Numbered from the stretch's first letter, positions 18,436 through 28,070 are shown. The stretch is DNA of 64,000 nucleotides from Candidatus Syntrophocurvum alkaliphilum (GCF_009734445.1 NZ_CP046457.1:1978001-2042000), one strand, 5' to 3'. Program-made: numbers and translations. Notes: generated by a model not told the origin, from the sequence alone.

Positions 18436-20004
18436 ATGCGGTATTTAACAAATAAAAAACAGAAGCCACCAGCTAATAGAGAGATTATTGATTATGATAT
18501 CTCTACTAATATTGATGAAAATTATAATCGTTTAATGCAATTATTAGAAAGCTGTTCTGATGCAGTAATTCGAAAATTTTCTTTTGGTAATGAAACGGAG
18601 ACTAAGGCGCTTGTCGTATATTTTGATGGCTTAGCTGACCGAATTGAAGTTGAAGATAATGTACTTAGACCATTGATGTTGGAATTAAAAATGGTTAATG
18701 ACACTAGTCCAGAACAAAAGGAAAAGGATATTTTTACTGCGGTTCAGGATAGAATTCTATTGATAGGTGAAGTTGAAACTATTTCAACCCTGCAGGAAGT
18801 AGGTCACAAAATTAGCTCTGGTGATACTGTTTTGCTTATTGATGGTTTTAGTACTGGTCTTTCTGCTGGAACTCGCGCATGGGAAAGTCGTGCTGTAGCA
18901 ACACCTGATGCAGAGCATGTTATTCGTGGACCTAAGGAAGGGTTTACAGAAACCATGCGTTTTAATACTGCTTTATTACGACGCAGGATTAAATCAACAA
19001 GTTTTAAAGTAGAAAACTTTGTAGTAGGAAGAGTGACTAAAACAGACACTGTGGTTTGTTACATAGATGGTATAGCACCTAAAGAATTAGTTGATGAAGT
19101 AAGAACTAGAATTAGCAAAATTGATGTAGATGGAGTTTTAGATACTGGACTTATTGAAGAACATATTGAAGATGAAAAATATACAATTTTTGCTCAAAGT
19201 GAATCAACTGAAAAGCCTGACCGAGTTGTAGGACATTTATTAGAAGGAAGAATTTGCATAATAGTTGATGGATCCCCCATGGCTTTAATAGTTCCTACAA
19301 CATTTCCACGTTTTTTAATATCTGCTGAGGATTATTACGAGCGTTATGTCCCTTCAACCTTATTTAGATTAGCTCGTTTTATAGCCTTTTGGATAGCATT
19401 ACTACTTCCATCAATTTATGTTTCTGTTGTTACTTATCATCATGAAATGATTCCAACAGATTTATTTCTCACTATTATGGCAGCTAGAGAAGGTGTGCCT
19501 TTTCCTGCCTTTGTAGAAGCCTTACTTATGGAATTAACCTTTGAACTGCTCCGAGAAGCTGGGTTAAGGCTCCCTGGGCAAATAGGACCTGCTGTAAGTA
19601 TTGTGGGGGCATTAATTATTGGAGATGCGGCTGTTCGTGCTGGTCTAGTTTCTACACCAATGGTAGTCGTTATTGCTTTTACTGGTATAGCCTCCTTTGT
19701 TACTCCGGCATATAATGCAGGAGTTGTTGTGCGAATAGCCCGTTTTGGTTTTCTATTTTTAGCCGCTTTTCTCGGCTTTTTCGGTATTATGATTGGTATT
19801 CTTCTACTATTAACTAGAATGGCTTCTCTAAGTTCATTAGGTCAACCATATTTAGCTCCATTTGCTCCCTTAAGAACTGGTGAATTAGGAGACACTATAG
19901 TAAGACGTCCATGGACAAACGCTATACGTCGTCCATTTATGTCAGGAATGAAAAATCTAGTTAGACAAAAAAAAGATAATTCTAATGGAGGTAATCAAGG
20001 GTGA
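18436..20004 (+). CDS. spore germinant receptor A subunit (GerA family)
   Basis: A 522-residue GerA-type protein. A large hydrophilic N-terminal half (~1-300, with SGDTVLLIDG and RGPKEGFTE...) is followed by a membrane half of about five helices with the characteristic PSIYVSVVTYHHEMIP, and a basic tail. The A subunit couples germinant sensing to ion release. RBS GGAGG precedes ATG 18436. Its stop overlaps the next gene by four bases (GTGA). Confidence 0.95.
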   Translation: MRYLTNKKQKPPANREIIDYDISTNIDENYNRLMQLLESCSDAVIRKFSFGNETETKALVVYFDGLADRIEVEDNVLRPLMLELKMVNDTSPEQKEKDIFTAVQDRILLIGEVETISTLQEVGHKISSGDTVLLIDGFSTGLSAGTRAWESRAVATPDAEHVIRGPKEGFTETMRFNTALLRRRIKSTSFKVENFVVGRVTKTDTVVCYIDGIAPKELVDEVRTRISKIDVDGVLDTGLIEEHIEDEKYTIFAQSESTEKPDRVVGHLLEGRICIIVDGSPMALIVPTTFPRFLISAEDYYERYVPSTLFRLARFIAFWIALLLPSIYVSVVTYHHEMIPTDLFLTIMAAREGVPFPAFVEALLMELTFELLREAGLRLPGQIGPAVSIVGALIIGDAAVRAGLVSTPMVVVIAFTGIASFVTPAYNAGVVVRIARFGFLFLAAFLGFFGIMIGILLLLTRMASLSSLGQPYLAPFAPLRTGELGDTIVRRPWTNAIRRPFMSGMKNLVRQKKDNSNGGNQG

Positions 20005-21251
20005 TTAAGCGTATCATAGCTACTATCATTATCGTTTCTATGGTTTTTTCTGCTGGTTGTTGGAATATTGTTGAATTAAATGAGGCTGCAGTTGCTATAG
20101 GGTTAGGAGCTGATGTAGAAGATGATGATGTGCTTTCATTTACTGCCCAGCTAGCTTTTCCGATTGATCGAGAAGCTGCAGGTCCAGGAGAAGAAACACA
20201 TATAGTAGTTACAGAAAAAGGTGACACCTTTACTGAAGCTGCTAGAAAAATTATGTTAACCGTTCCACGTTTACCTATTTGGGCACATTCTAGCACTTTT
20301 TTGATTGGAGAAAACTTAGCAAAAAAAGATTTGGCTTTAATTGCCGACTTTATTGGTCGTAATCGAAATATTCGTAAAAACTCGGCTATGTTTTTAACCA
20401 GAGACACTACACCTGCAGAAGTTTATGAAGTAGAAACTCCTTTAGAAATGCATTCTGCAGTAGCACTTATGAAAATGATACAAATACAAGAAGAGCAATT
20501 AGGTATATATATACCTGTTACTATATCAGAGTTTTTAGCACAATTATCTACTCCAGGTATTGAACCTGTATTGCCACAAGTAGTTGTTAAGGAAGTAGAT
20601 GAAGAAAAACATGCACTTGATGTAGAAGATGATGATAATGATAATAATAATGAAAATGGAGAAGAAGAAGAGGAGGAGGAAGAGGAAGAAATAGAAAAAT
20701 CGCTACGACTTGATGGTACAGGTGTTTTTGCCGGAAGAAAACTTGTTGGATCCTTAAATGAAATTGAAAGCCGAGGTTTAAGATTTTTACAGACTAGGAT
20801 GATAAATGGTGGACTTATTACTTTAGAAGATGTTGCAGATATAAATGGCAGAATCACCTTAGAACTCATTAGGTCTCGAGCTATTATAAAACCACAAATC
20901 GAGGGTGAAACTATTACGATGGATATTGATATAGAAGGGGAGTTTAATTTTTATGAATTATCAGGAAGTACCAAAGAAATATTAAATAGAAAATATGTAG
21001 GTATTATAGAGGAAGCCACTGCACGCAAGGTTGAACAAGAAGTTAGTATGGCTATAAATCGCGCGCAAGAGCTTGAAAGTGATATCTTTGGGTTCGGGCG
21101 CGAAATCAGTCGGGTAAATCCTAATAGTTGGAAGGAGTTAAACGAAAATTGGAATACTAAACATTTTCCTGAAGTTGAAACAAATATTAAAGTTACTATG
21201 GATTTACGCAGAAGCTATCTACAAGATAAAATATTTAGATTTGCAAACTAG
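20001..21251 (+). CDS. spore germination lipoprotein (GerAC family)
   Basis: A 416-residue Ger(x)C lipoprotein, with signal peptide and lipobox VFSAGC (Cys20) and the typical CWNIVELNE after it. It is the C subunit of the receptor on the outer face of the inner spore membrane. Start GTG 20001 overlaps the A-subunit stop. An unusual feature is an Asp/Asn/Glu-rich insertion at ~200-235 containing a run of ten Glu codons, between the N-terminal and C-terminal domains. Confidence 0.94.
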   Translation: MIKRIIATIIIVSMVFSAGCWNIVELNEAAVAIGLGADVEDDDVLSFTAQLAFPIDREAAGPGEETHIVVTEKGDTFTEAARKIMLTVPRLPIWAHSSTFLIGENLAKKDLALIADFIGRNRNIRKNSAMFLTRDTTPAEVYEVETPLEMHSAVALMKMIQIQEEQLGIYIPVTISEFLAQLSTPGIEPVLPQVVVKEVDEEKHALDVEDDDNDNNNENGEEEEEEEEEEIEKSLRLDGTGVFAGRKLVGSLNEIESRGLRFLQTRMINGGLITLEDVADINGRITLELIRSRAIIKPQIEGETITMDIDIEGEFNFYELSGSTKEILNRKYVGIIEEATARKVEQEVSMAINRAQELESDIFGFGREISRVNPNSWKELNENWNTKHFPEVETNIKVTMDLRRSYLQDKIFRFAN

Positions 21252-21252
21252 T

Positions 21253-21342
21253 CAAAATGGAAATAAGACTGGTGAGTGGCGTGATAAACATGTTTGCTCA
21301 ACCGGTTCTATAGTCTAAGTTTTGCTTTTCGCACTGAAAATA
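21253..21342 (-). mobile_element. truncated MITE copy abutting gerAC
   Basis: A 90 bp partial copy of the MITE (one end only), beginning two bases after the gerAC stop. It retains the GATAAACATGTTTGCTC segment and the terminal AAGTTTTGCTTTTCGCA. Confidence 0.8.
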
Positions 21343-21353
21343 ATTTTTAATTT

Positions 21354-21580
21354 TTATTCTGCTACAAAAAGTAACTACAAAGAACTTAAGGCTGAGCTAA
21401 CTTGTTTATCTAAGCCCGAAAATCAAGGCGTGGTGCATAGATCACAGCTAAGTATAAATAAATTTTACTTTAGATAATAAGAGCTAAGCCAAAATGGGGG
21501 TAAAGACCGATGAGCGGCGTGATAAACATGTTTGCTCAGCCGGTTCCATAGTCTAAGTTTTGCTTTTCGCAGTAAAAATT
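21354..21580 (-). mobile_element. MITE-like element, copy B
   Basis: A ~227 bp copy in reverse orientation to copy A, with left end TTATTCTGCTACAAAAAG and right end GCTTTTCGCAGT. It lies inside the ger gene cluster, between gerAC and the first small membrane gene. Confidence 0.85.
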
Positions 21581-21618
21581 TTAATTTCACTGCAATCTTT
21601 TTAAGGAGTTTAGGTTTT

Positions 21619-21819
21619 ATGATTTGGTTGCTATTAGGACTTTTTCTAGTAATTATTTTAGTAGAAGTTCCTGCTCTTATAATAGAAAAGCTGTACCGGG
21701 AATTATTTGTTTTCTGTGTCATTTTTGCAGTGGGAGTATATATGTCACTTGTACAATTATATGGACTTCCGTTTTTTGATTTGTTTAATTACATAATAAC
21801 AATGCTACCTGATATTTAA
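21619..21819 (+). CDS. small two-helix membrane protein, candidate germinant receptor D subunit
   Basis: A 66-residue protein with hydrophobic helices at ~2-22 and ~29-48. Start ATG 21619 follows AAGGAG; upstream in-frame sequence is MITE. Small two-helix D subunits of about 75 residues are known in some Bacillus ger operons, and position between gerAC and a second B-subunit gene fits. Sequence alone gives no motif, so the assignment is inference. Confidence 0.6.
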   Translation: MIWLLLGLFLVIILVEVPALIIEKLYRELFVFCVIFAVGVYMSLVQLYGLPFFDLFNYIITMLPDI

Positions 21820-21835
21820 GGTTTTGGAGGAAATA

Positions 21836-22924
21836 ATGGATAAGAACTCTGTTTCTGCAAATCAATTAGGAATATTAACTTTATTTATGGTATTAGGTAC
21901 TTCACTTATATATTTACCTGCACTTAATGCTGGACGTAATGGCTGGTTAGCAGTGGGGTTATCATCAATTGTGGGATTTTATATGATATATCTACTTCTT
22001 AGCCTACATAAAAGCTTTCCAGGCAAGGACCTTATTGCTATTAGTGAAGAACTTTTGGGTAAGTATTTAGGCAAATTTTTAAGCTTGATATTTTTAACTA
22101 GCATTTTTTTTGTTGTTACTTTACGATTATATGATTTAGCTATATTAATGTTAGTAATCTTTCCTTTGATGCCTTATCTGTTTGTTTTAACTGTTATCAC
22201 TCTTATAGTTGTTTATATAGCTTTTAAAGGATTAAATATAGTAGGTAGATTAGCTGAAGTAATAATGTGGCCAACTGTAATGCTACTTTTAATAAGCTAT
22301 ATTGCTGCTTTATCCATTCATACATTAGATTTTGCAAATGTGCTACCTATATTTGTTTATTGGAAACCTGTTTTTTCAGGCTTTTTATATTCTGCAAATT
22401 GGCCATTTGCTGAACTAGTAATATTTGGTATGTTTTTACCCTTTGTTAAAGATGATATGAAACAAAATGGTAGAGTGCTGTATTATTGGCTTACATTTGC
22501 AGCGATTCTTTTGGTTATACGTAGTATTATAACCTTTGCCGTAATTGGTGCTGAAACAGTTGAATTAAAGAGGTTTCCATTTTTAGAGGTTTATAAAATG
22601 ATTGATATTCCAGGTTTGGAACGAATAGACCAGTTTTTCTTTTTCTTTTGGTTCGTAACGGCCTTTTTTGCTATACTTTTGAGTTATCAAGCTGTAGCAA
22701 TGGGGACAAAGACTTTATTCTCATTAAATAATTATCGATCTATTTTATTACCACTAGGTCTATTAACTATTATTATGACTTTTATATTTCATGACAATGA
22801 TATTATTTTTGTGAATTTACATTCCCCGAGTGTTATATTTTACATTTTACCAATAAATTTACTTTTCCCTACCCTCCTGTTGGTTATGACCAAAATTAGA
22901 GGTCCGGGATCTAAAAAGGGTTAG
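21836..22924 (+). CDS. second spore germinant receptor B subunit (GerAB family)
   Basis: A 362-residue GerAB-type membrane protein with about ten helices (N-terminal SVSANQLGILTLFMVLGTSL, then GRNGWLAVGLSSIVGF). Start ATG 21836 follows GGAGG. It is a paralogue of the product of 17217-18371 but diverged, so the cluster could form receptors with two alternative B subunits sharing A and C. Confidence 0.9.
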   Translation: MDKNSVSANQLGILTLFMVLGTSLIYLPALNAGRNGWLAVGLSSIVGFYMIYLLLSLHKSFPGKDLIAISEELLGKYLGKFLSLIFLTSIFFVVTLRLYDLAILMLVIFPLMPYLFVLTVITLIVVYIAFKGLNIVGRLAEVIMWPTVMLLLISYIAALSIHTLDFANVLPIFVYWKPVFSGFLYSANWPFAELVIFGMFLPFVKDDMKQNGRVLYYWLTFAAILLVIRSIITFAVIGAETVELKRFPFLEVYKMIDIPGLERIDQFFFFFWFVTAFFAILLSYQAVAMGTKTLFSLNNYRSILLPLGLLTIIMTFIFHDNDIIFVNLHSPSVIFYILPINLLFPTLLLVMTKIRGPGSKKG

Positions 22925-22954
22925 TACCTATATAGTTAGGAGTGTAGCTGACAT

Positions 22955-23194
22955 ATGTATTTTGTAATTTTACTTTTTTTGTTTTTATCTGTTTTTATGC
23001 TATATAGTAAAGCTAGTGATGCTAATTATATAAAAGATATTATTGTAGCTGTATTTATTTTTGTACTAGCAAGTGCTTATGGTTTAGACCATAACCTAAA
23101 CTGGAGTATGTTGCCAAACCCCATGCATTATGTAGAGCATCAGTTGTCTCCGTTAGTAGATATGTTCAACGACTATTTTGGAGCAATAGATTAG
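22955..23194 (+). CDS. small two-helix membrane protein, second candidate D subunit
   Basis: A 79-residue protein with hydrophobic helices at ~2-18 and ~28-45 and an amphipathic C-terminus (DYFGAID end). RBS GGAG lies before ATG 22955. It is the last gene of the ger cluster and similar in size and topology to the product of 21619-21819. No recognised motif. Confidence 0.55.
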   Translation: MYFVILLFLFLSVFMLYSKASDANYIKDIIVAVFIFVLASAYGLDHNLNWSMLPNPMHYVEHQLSPLVDMFNDYFGAID

Positions 23195-23206
23195 TTGATA
23201 TCAAAT

Positions 23207-26200
23207 TTATAATTTACCTAGTAATGTTTGTAACTCGGTTATGGATTTAGAACTGTCTAATTTTAGTTGTATTGTATATTCATTTGGTGTTTTCATCCTT
23301 ACTTCTTTTAGGTGCTGAACTACGTCTTTATTCAACGGTCTGTTTAGGGTTATTTCCATCTGTTTGCCTTTTCTTTTTATTCCTTTTATCTCTTTATTCT
23401 TAGCCTGAATTCGTAGTAATGCAATTTGCAAGAAGTTTTCTACTGGTTGAGGTAAGTTGCCAAAGCGGTCTAGTATTTCTTTTCTGATTTCTTCCACCTC
23501 TTCCTGCTCTGTTGCTAGTAATAATCTGCGATAAATTCGAATTTTGGTGCCTGAATCAGGTATATAGCTATCAGGAATATAGTAATCTACATCAATGTCT
23601 AATTGAGGATTAGTAACCTCTTTGGGTTTTTCACCTTTTAATTTTTGGGTTTCCTCTTCTAGTAATCTTACATAAAGATCAAATCCTACAGCCTGTATAT
23701 ATCCATGCTGTTCTGGTCCTAATATATTACCAGCACCCCTAATTTCTAAGTCCCTTAAAGCCAATTTCATTCCCGCACCTAGTTCATTGAATTCTCTTAT
23801 TGCATTTAGTCTTTTCTGAGCTGCTTCGGTTATTACTTTTTCAGGTCGATAGGTTAAATATGCATATGCAAGTCTATTAGAACGCCCCACTCTTCCACGA
23901 AGCTGATATAATTGAGCTAATCCCATTCTGTCTGCCCCATCTATTATAATAGTGTTTACATTGGGCATATCAAGACCGGATTCTATTATAGTAGTACATA
24001 ATAAAATATGATAAGCTCCTTTATTAAAATCTAGTAGTACTTTGCTAAGCTCTTCTTCCTTCATCCTTCCGTGTCCAACAGCAATGTTTAGTCCTGGTAG
24101 TACTTTTTCTAATTCTTCCTTTACTTTATATATATCCTGAATACGGTTATGTACAAAGAAAACCTGGCCTCCTCTGTCAATTTCGGCTAAAACAGCTTCC
24201 CTTATTATTTCCTCGTTATATTCTAATACATATGTTGTTATAGGGTATCTTTCTGGTGGAGGGGTTTCTATTACACTTAAGTCTCTAAGTCCAGTAAGAG
24301 ACATATGTAAACTTCTTGGTATAGGTGTGGCTGATAAGCTAAGAACATCAACTAATTCTTTTAGTGCCTTTATTTTTTCTTTTTGGGCTACTCCAAAGCG
24401 ATGTTCTTCATCTATTATTAATAAACCTAGCTCTTTAAATTTGATGTCTTTTGATAGCATTCTATGGGTACCTATAACAATATCTACAGCTCCTTTGTTT
24501 AAGTCCTCAATAACTTTTTTCTGCTCCTTTGGTGTTCTAAATCTACTTAATACTTCTACTATTGCTGGATAGTTTGCAAATCGCTGTTTAAAGGATTCAT
24601 AATGTTGCTCAGCTAATACAGTTGTAGGCACTAGTAAAGCTACTTGTTTACCATCCATTACTGCCTTAAAAGCTGCTCTTAATGCTACTTCTGTTTTGCC
24701 ATAGCCAACATCCCCACATATCAATCTATCCATAGGGCGTTGCCTTTCCATATCTTGTTTTACTTCTTTAATTGATTTTAGTTGGTCAGGAGTTTCTTGG
24801 TAGGGAAATTCATCTTCAAATTGCATTTGCCATGGAGTATCGGGAGCAAATGCATATCCTTGTACGTTTTCGCGCATAGCATATAATCGGAGCAGTTCCT
24901 CAGCTAACTCCTGTATTGATTTGGATACCTTTTTGCGAGTTTTTTCCCATTCTGTTCCACCAAGCTTGTTAAGCCTTGGTTGTTTTTCTTCAGAGATAGT
25001 ATATTTGTATAATAAGTCCAGTTTATCTACAGGTAAATAGAGCTTGTCAGTTCCAGCATATTGCAATAGTAGGTATTCTTTAATAACATTATCAACATTT
25101 GCCTGAGTAACCCCTCGGTATATTCCTATACCATAGGTTTCATGAACTACATAATCTCCTATTTTTAAATCTTCTAATATTATTTTTGCTTCTTTTTTCT
25201 TAGTAGATGGTTTTTTACCTGCTTTTTTCCCTCTTATATCCTGCTCAGTTATTAGTGCATATTTAAATGTTTGACTAACAAAGCCTTTTTCTAAGTTTAA
25301 ATCGATTAATTCTACTCCACTTAAATGGTTGTCAATAAACTGTTCTTGTAATTGTTTTTTAAATGGCTTACTTTTTAGAGCAACTTTAACAGTATAGTTT
25401 TTTTGAAGCCATTCTTTAAGCCTTAAAATCAAGGTTTCATAGTTATTATAAAATGGTTCCATTTCTTTTTGTGAAATGTTTTCTAGCATAGCCACCTTAA
25501 CTTGGGGGATGTTACCCGGAAAAAATGAATGGTAAATAACTGTTTTTTTATTTATTATTTCAGATAGCTCATTTCTATTAGTTAAGTATAGTTTTTTTAT
25601 ATCTTTTTCTTCTTTTTCAGCTTCCTTTTTAAATTCATTATACCTTCTAGTTTCTCTATCGTATGTTTTGAAAAACTCTCTGGGTTCATCAAAGAAAATA
25701 GTTATATCTTTTGAGAAATGATCCATTAAGGTTGATTCTAATTTTTCTCCCTGAAGTTCATCTGCAGGTGTAATTATTACCCTTTTTTCTTTTTTTTCTG
25801 ATCTTTGGGTATCTGGATCGAATTTATGAATTGAGTCTACTGTGTCACCAAAGAGTTCAATACGATAAGGATGTTCTTCCCCAACTGGAAATACATCAAT
25901 TATTCCACCCCGAACTGCAAACTCACCCGGACTTCTAACTGTCTCGTTTCGAGTATAACCTGCTTCTACCCATTTTTTTAACAAGTTGTCTATATTAATG
26001 TCATTGTCTATTTCTATTTCTATGGTTTTTTCTTTTATTTGGTTAGGTGAAAGCATTTTATATAAAAGTGCTCCAGGTGTAGTTATTATGTAACCGGAGC
26101 GTTTTGGATGAAATAAAAGTTCTCTAAGTGTTAATATTCGTTGCGTCTCAATTTTAGATAGGTTTTCTTTTATAAATGCAAATTCTCGAGTAAGAAATAA

Positions 26201-26413
26201 AAAGACTTTGTTTTTACCCACTAAAGCCTTTAACTCTTTTTCTAAGTCATAGGCTTTTTCTTCATTAGGTACTATACAAAGCATTTTTCCACGCTTATTT
26301 TTGTAAACTTCATTTATAAAGAAACTCTTAGAGCTACCTGTCAGTCCAGTTAATAATATATTTTTATCATCATTTAAATGATTTTTTACTTCCCCAAAGA
26401 ACTGTGTATTCAA
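23207..26413 (-). CDS. mfd: transcription-repair coupling factor Mfd
   Basis: Removes RNA polymerase stalled at DNA lesions and recruits UvrA. It has 1068 residues, about 80-100 shorter than E. coli or B. subtilis Mfd. Order: UvrB-like N-terminal region (~1-250), RNA polymerase-interacting domain (~413-460, KIGDYVVHETYGIG), helicase with Walker A GDVGYGKT (567-574) and DEEH box (~668), then the TRCF C-terminal domain. The start is TTG 26413 after GAGGAGG. Synteny mfd-fin-pth is as in B. subtilis. The shortening falls in the degenerate N-terminal half. Confidence 0.97.
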   Translation of the reverse strand: MNTQFFGEVKNHLNDDKNILLTGLTGSSKSFFINEVYKNKRGKMLCIVPNEEKAYDLEKELKALVGKNKVFLFLTREFAFIKENLSKIETQRILTLRELLFHPKRSGYIITTPGALLYKMLSPNQIKEKTIEIEIDNDINIDNLLKKWVEAGYTRNETVRSPGEFAVRGGIIDVFPVGEEHPYRIELFGDTVDSIHKFDPDTQRSEKKEKRVIITPADELQGEKLESTLMDHFSKDITIFFDEPREFFKTYDRETRRYNEFKKEAEKEEKDIKKLYLTNRNELSEIINKKTVIYHSFFPGNIPQVKVAMLENISQKEMEPFYNNYETLILRLKEWLQKNYTVKVALKSKPFKKQLQEQFIDNHLSGVELIDLNLEKGFVSQTFKYALITEQDIRGKKAGKKPSTKKKEAKIILEDLKIGDYVVHETYGIGIYRGVTQANVDNVIKEYLLLQYAGTDKLYLPVDKLDLLYKYTISEEKQPRLNKLGGTEWEKTRKKVSKSIQELAEELLRLYAMRENVQGYAFAPDTPWQMQFEDEFPYQETPDQLKSIKEVKQDMERQRPMDRLICGDVGYGKTEVALRAAFKAVMDGKQVALLVPTTVLAEQHYESFKQRFANYPAIVEVLSRFRTPKEQKKVIEDLNKGAVDIVIGTHRMLSKDIKFKELGLLIIDEEHRFGVAQKEKIKALKELVDVLSLSATPIPRSLHMSLTGLRDLSVIETPPPERYPITTYVLEYNEEIIREAVLAEIDRGGQVFFVHNRIQDIYKVKEELEKVLPGLNIAVGHGRMKEEELSKVLLDFNKGAYHILLCTTIIESGLDMPNVNTIIIDGADRMGLAQLYQLRGRVGRSNRLAYAYLTYRPEKVITEAAQKRLNAIREFNELGAGMKLALRDLEIRGAGNILGPEQHGYIQAVGFDLYVRLLEEETQKLKGEKPKEVTNPQLDIDVDYYIPDSYIPDSGTKIRIYRRLLLATEQEEVEEIRKEILDRFGNLPQPVENFLQIALLRIQAKNKEIKGIKRKGKQMEITLNRPLNKDVVQHLKEVRMKTPNEYTIQLKLDSSKSITELQTLLGKL

Positions 26414-26544
26414 GAGTTATTTTTCCTCCTCATGCTACTAAGGTGGACACCTATGTTTAAAGGCCTCCACAAATTTTTAATTTTTAATTTTTAGTCTCTG
26501 TCATCTTCATGCTTCAACAAAAACGTCTCCATACTAGCTTTAAA

Positions 26545-26709
26545 TTAGTTATAGTAATGGGTTTTGTTGTATGGTATATCATCCATAAAGTTTAGTTCTT
26601 CGTTGCATTCGTTACATGTACCATCTACTTGGGCGGCACCTTCTTGTCCTTCGATTTCTACTGTTTTAAATACTATATTGCAGTATTCACATATATGGTA
26701 TAGCTTCAT
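26545..26709 (-). CDS. fin: anti-sigma-F factor Fin-like zinc protein
   Basis: A 54-residue protein, too short for most ORF callers, starting MKLYHICEYC. It has two CxxC pairs (Cys7/Cys10 and Cys32/Cys35), the zinc pattern of B. subtilis Fin (YabK), which inhibits sigma-F to help the switch to sigma-G. Position between mfd and pth is the same as B. subtilis fin. It is shorter than the 76-residue B. subtilis protein, lacking part of the C-terminus. Confidence 0.82.
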   Translation of the reverse strand: MKLYHICEYCNIVFKTVEIEGQEGAAQVDGTCNECNEELNFMDDIPYNKTHYYN

Positions 26710-26782
26710 TTTGCCTGCTCCTTTTTAAAAATATCTTTATTGATATTTTCTCTAGGCTAACAGACATTTATACTATTATCGG

Positions 26783-27340
26783 TTATTTATTATATGAATT
26801 CATTGTTAGATGTATTCCATCCTTTACCCACTTTGTTGCTGCATCAGCCGCTAGGTTTATTATTTCATCGATGTAAGGTTTTTCTTCTTTGGTAAATTGT
26901 CCTAATACCCAATTTGTCGTCTCAATTTGCTCTGAGCGCCCTATGCCAATTCGCATTCTTGGAAAATCACGACTTCCTAGGCGATTGATTATGGATGTCA
27001 TTCCTTTATGTCCACCAGTACCACCTTTTTCTCGAATTCTTAGAGACCCTACGGGTAAATCCATATCGTCATAGATAACCATTAGGTCTTTAAGTTCACA
27101 TTTATAGTAATGCACTAATGGCTGAACTGTTCGGCCACTAAGGTTCATGTAGGTAAGGGGTTTTACCAGAAAGATTTTCTCGTTGTTTATTCTTATATGT
27201 CCGATTATTGCGTCAAATTTGCTTTCTTCTTTTTCTATTGTGTTTTGTGACGCAATTTCATCGACTACATTAAAACCGACGTTATGTCTAGTATCTTTAA
27301 ACTTTTTTCCAGGATTGCCAAGTCCAACAATGATCTTCAT
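26783..27340 (-). CDS. pth: peptidyl-tRNA hydrolase
   Basis: Cleaves peptidyl-tRNA released from ribosomes. It has 185 residues, with VGLGNPGKKFKDTRHNVGF at the N-terminus containing the catalytic His, Asn10-type and PLTYMNLSG and DDMDLP motifs. B. subtilis calls it spoVC. RBS AGAGG precedes ATG 27340. Full family length. Confidence 0.97.
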   Translation of the reverse strand: MKIIVGLGNPGKKFKDTRHNVGFNVVDEIASQNTIEKEESKFDAIIGHIRINNEKIFLVKPLTYMNLSGRTVQPLVHYYKCELKDLMVIYDDMDLPVGSLRIREKGGTGGHKGMTSIINRLGSRDFPRMRIGIGRSEQIETTNWVLGQFTKEEKPYIDEIINLAADAATKWVKDGIHLTMNSYNK

Positions 27341-27368
27341 AAATTTAATACCTCTAATTATTTAGAAA

Positions 27369-27395
27369 TTGTAGTTACTTTTTGCAACAGAACCA
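27369..27395 (+). repeat. MITE end fragment near ctc terminator
   Basis: TTGTAGTTACTTTTTGCAAC then AGAACCA is a near match to the terminal 27 bp of MITE copies A and C-F (TTGTAGTTACTTTTTGCAGC then AGAATCA). No other part of the element remains. Confidence 0.65.
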
Positions 27396-27402
27396 ACACT
27401 GT

Positions 27403-27433
27403 AGCAAAAACCCCGCTTTGCGGGGTTTTTGCT
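27403..27433 (-). terminator. terminator of ctc
   Basis: GCAAAAACCCCGC and GCGGGGTTTTTGC around TTT, directly after the ctc stop. Symmetric, so it could act on both strands. Confidence 0.9.
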
Positions 27434-27434
27434 T

Positions 27435-28070
27435 TTATTCTTCGTTGTTTTCTTCGGCTGCATCTTCTTCGGTAGCTTCTTCGCCCTCTTCAGTTTCTTC
27501 TTCCTCTGCTTTAGCTGGAGCTAAGATTGCTGCTACCTGACTTTCTGGATCAGTCAATAGTTCAACACCTTCTGGCACTTCTAAATCTGCAACTGTTACT
27601 TTATCCCCAATGTTTAGATTTGATACATCACAGGAAATGTAATCAGGTAGATCAGCTGGCAAACAGCTAACCTCTACTTCTTTAGCTCCTGATTGAAGTA
27701 CAGCTCCTTTTTTGATGACTTCCTCATCACCTAAAATATAGACACTTACCGTGCTGGTTAGTTTTTCTGTCATATCTACTGTTAAGAAGTCGATATGTAC
27801 TACATCTCCACTTACCGGCTTTTTTTGAATTTCTCTAATAAGTGCTATAACTGGTTCTTTTTCATCTTCAATGTTTAGTGAAAAAAGCCCTCTGGATCCG
27901 TATTGATTAAACACCCTAATAAGTTCTCTTTGCCCTAGGGTAATAGGGACACTAGGCTGTCCTTTTCCGTAAAGTACGGCTGGAACCCATTCATTTCTTT
28001 TAAGTTCATTGCGATGTCCTTTAGTTTTTAATTCGCGTTTCTTGCAGTTAAGTGTTTGTGCTAGTGCCAC
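27435..28070 (-). CDS. ctc: ribosomal protein L25 / general stress protein Ctc
   Basis: Binds 5S rRNA in the 50S subunit. It has 211 residues with an L25 N-terminal domain (~1-92) and the TL5 C-terminal beta domain (~98-185), then an acidic Glu-rich tail. I choose GTG 28070, eight bases after AAGGAG. A GTG three codons earlier is also open. The order prs-ctc-pth is the standard Firmicute one. Confidence 0.95.
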   Translation of the reverse strand: MALAQTLNCKKRELKTKGHRNELKRNEWVPAVLYGKGQPSVPITLGQRELIRVFNQYGSRGLFSLNIEDEKEPVIALIREIQKKPVSGDVVHIDFLTVDMTEKLTSTVSVYILGDEEVIKKGAVLQSGAKEVEVSCLPADLPDYISCDVSNLNIGDKVTVADLEVPEGVELLTDPESQVAAILAPAKAEEEETEEGEEATEEDAAEENNEE

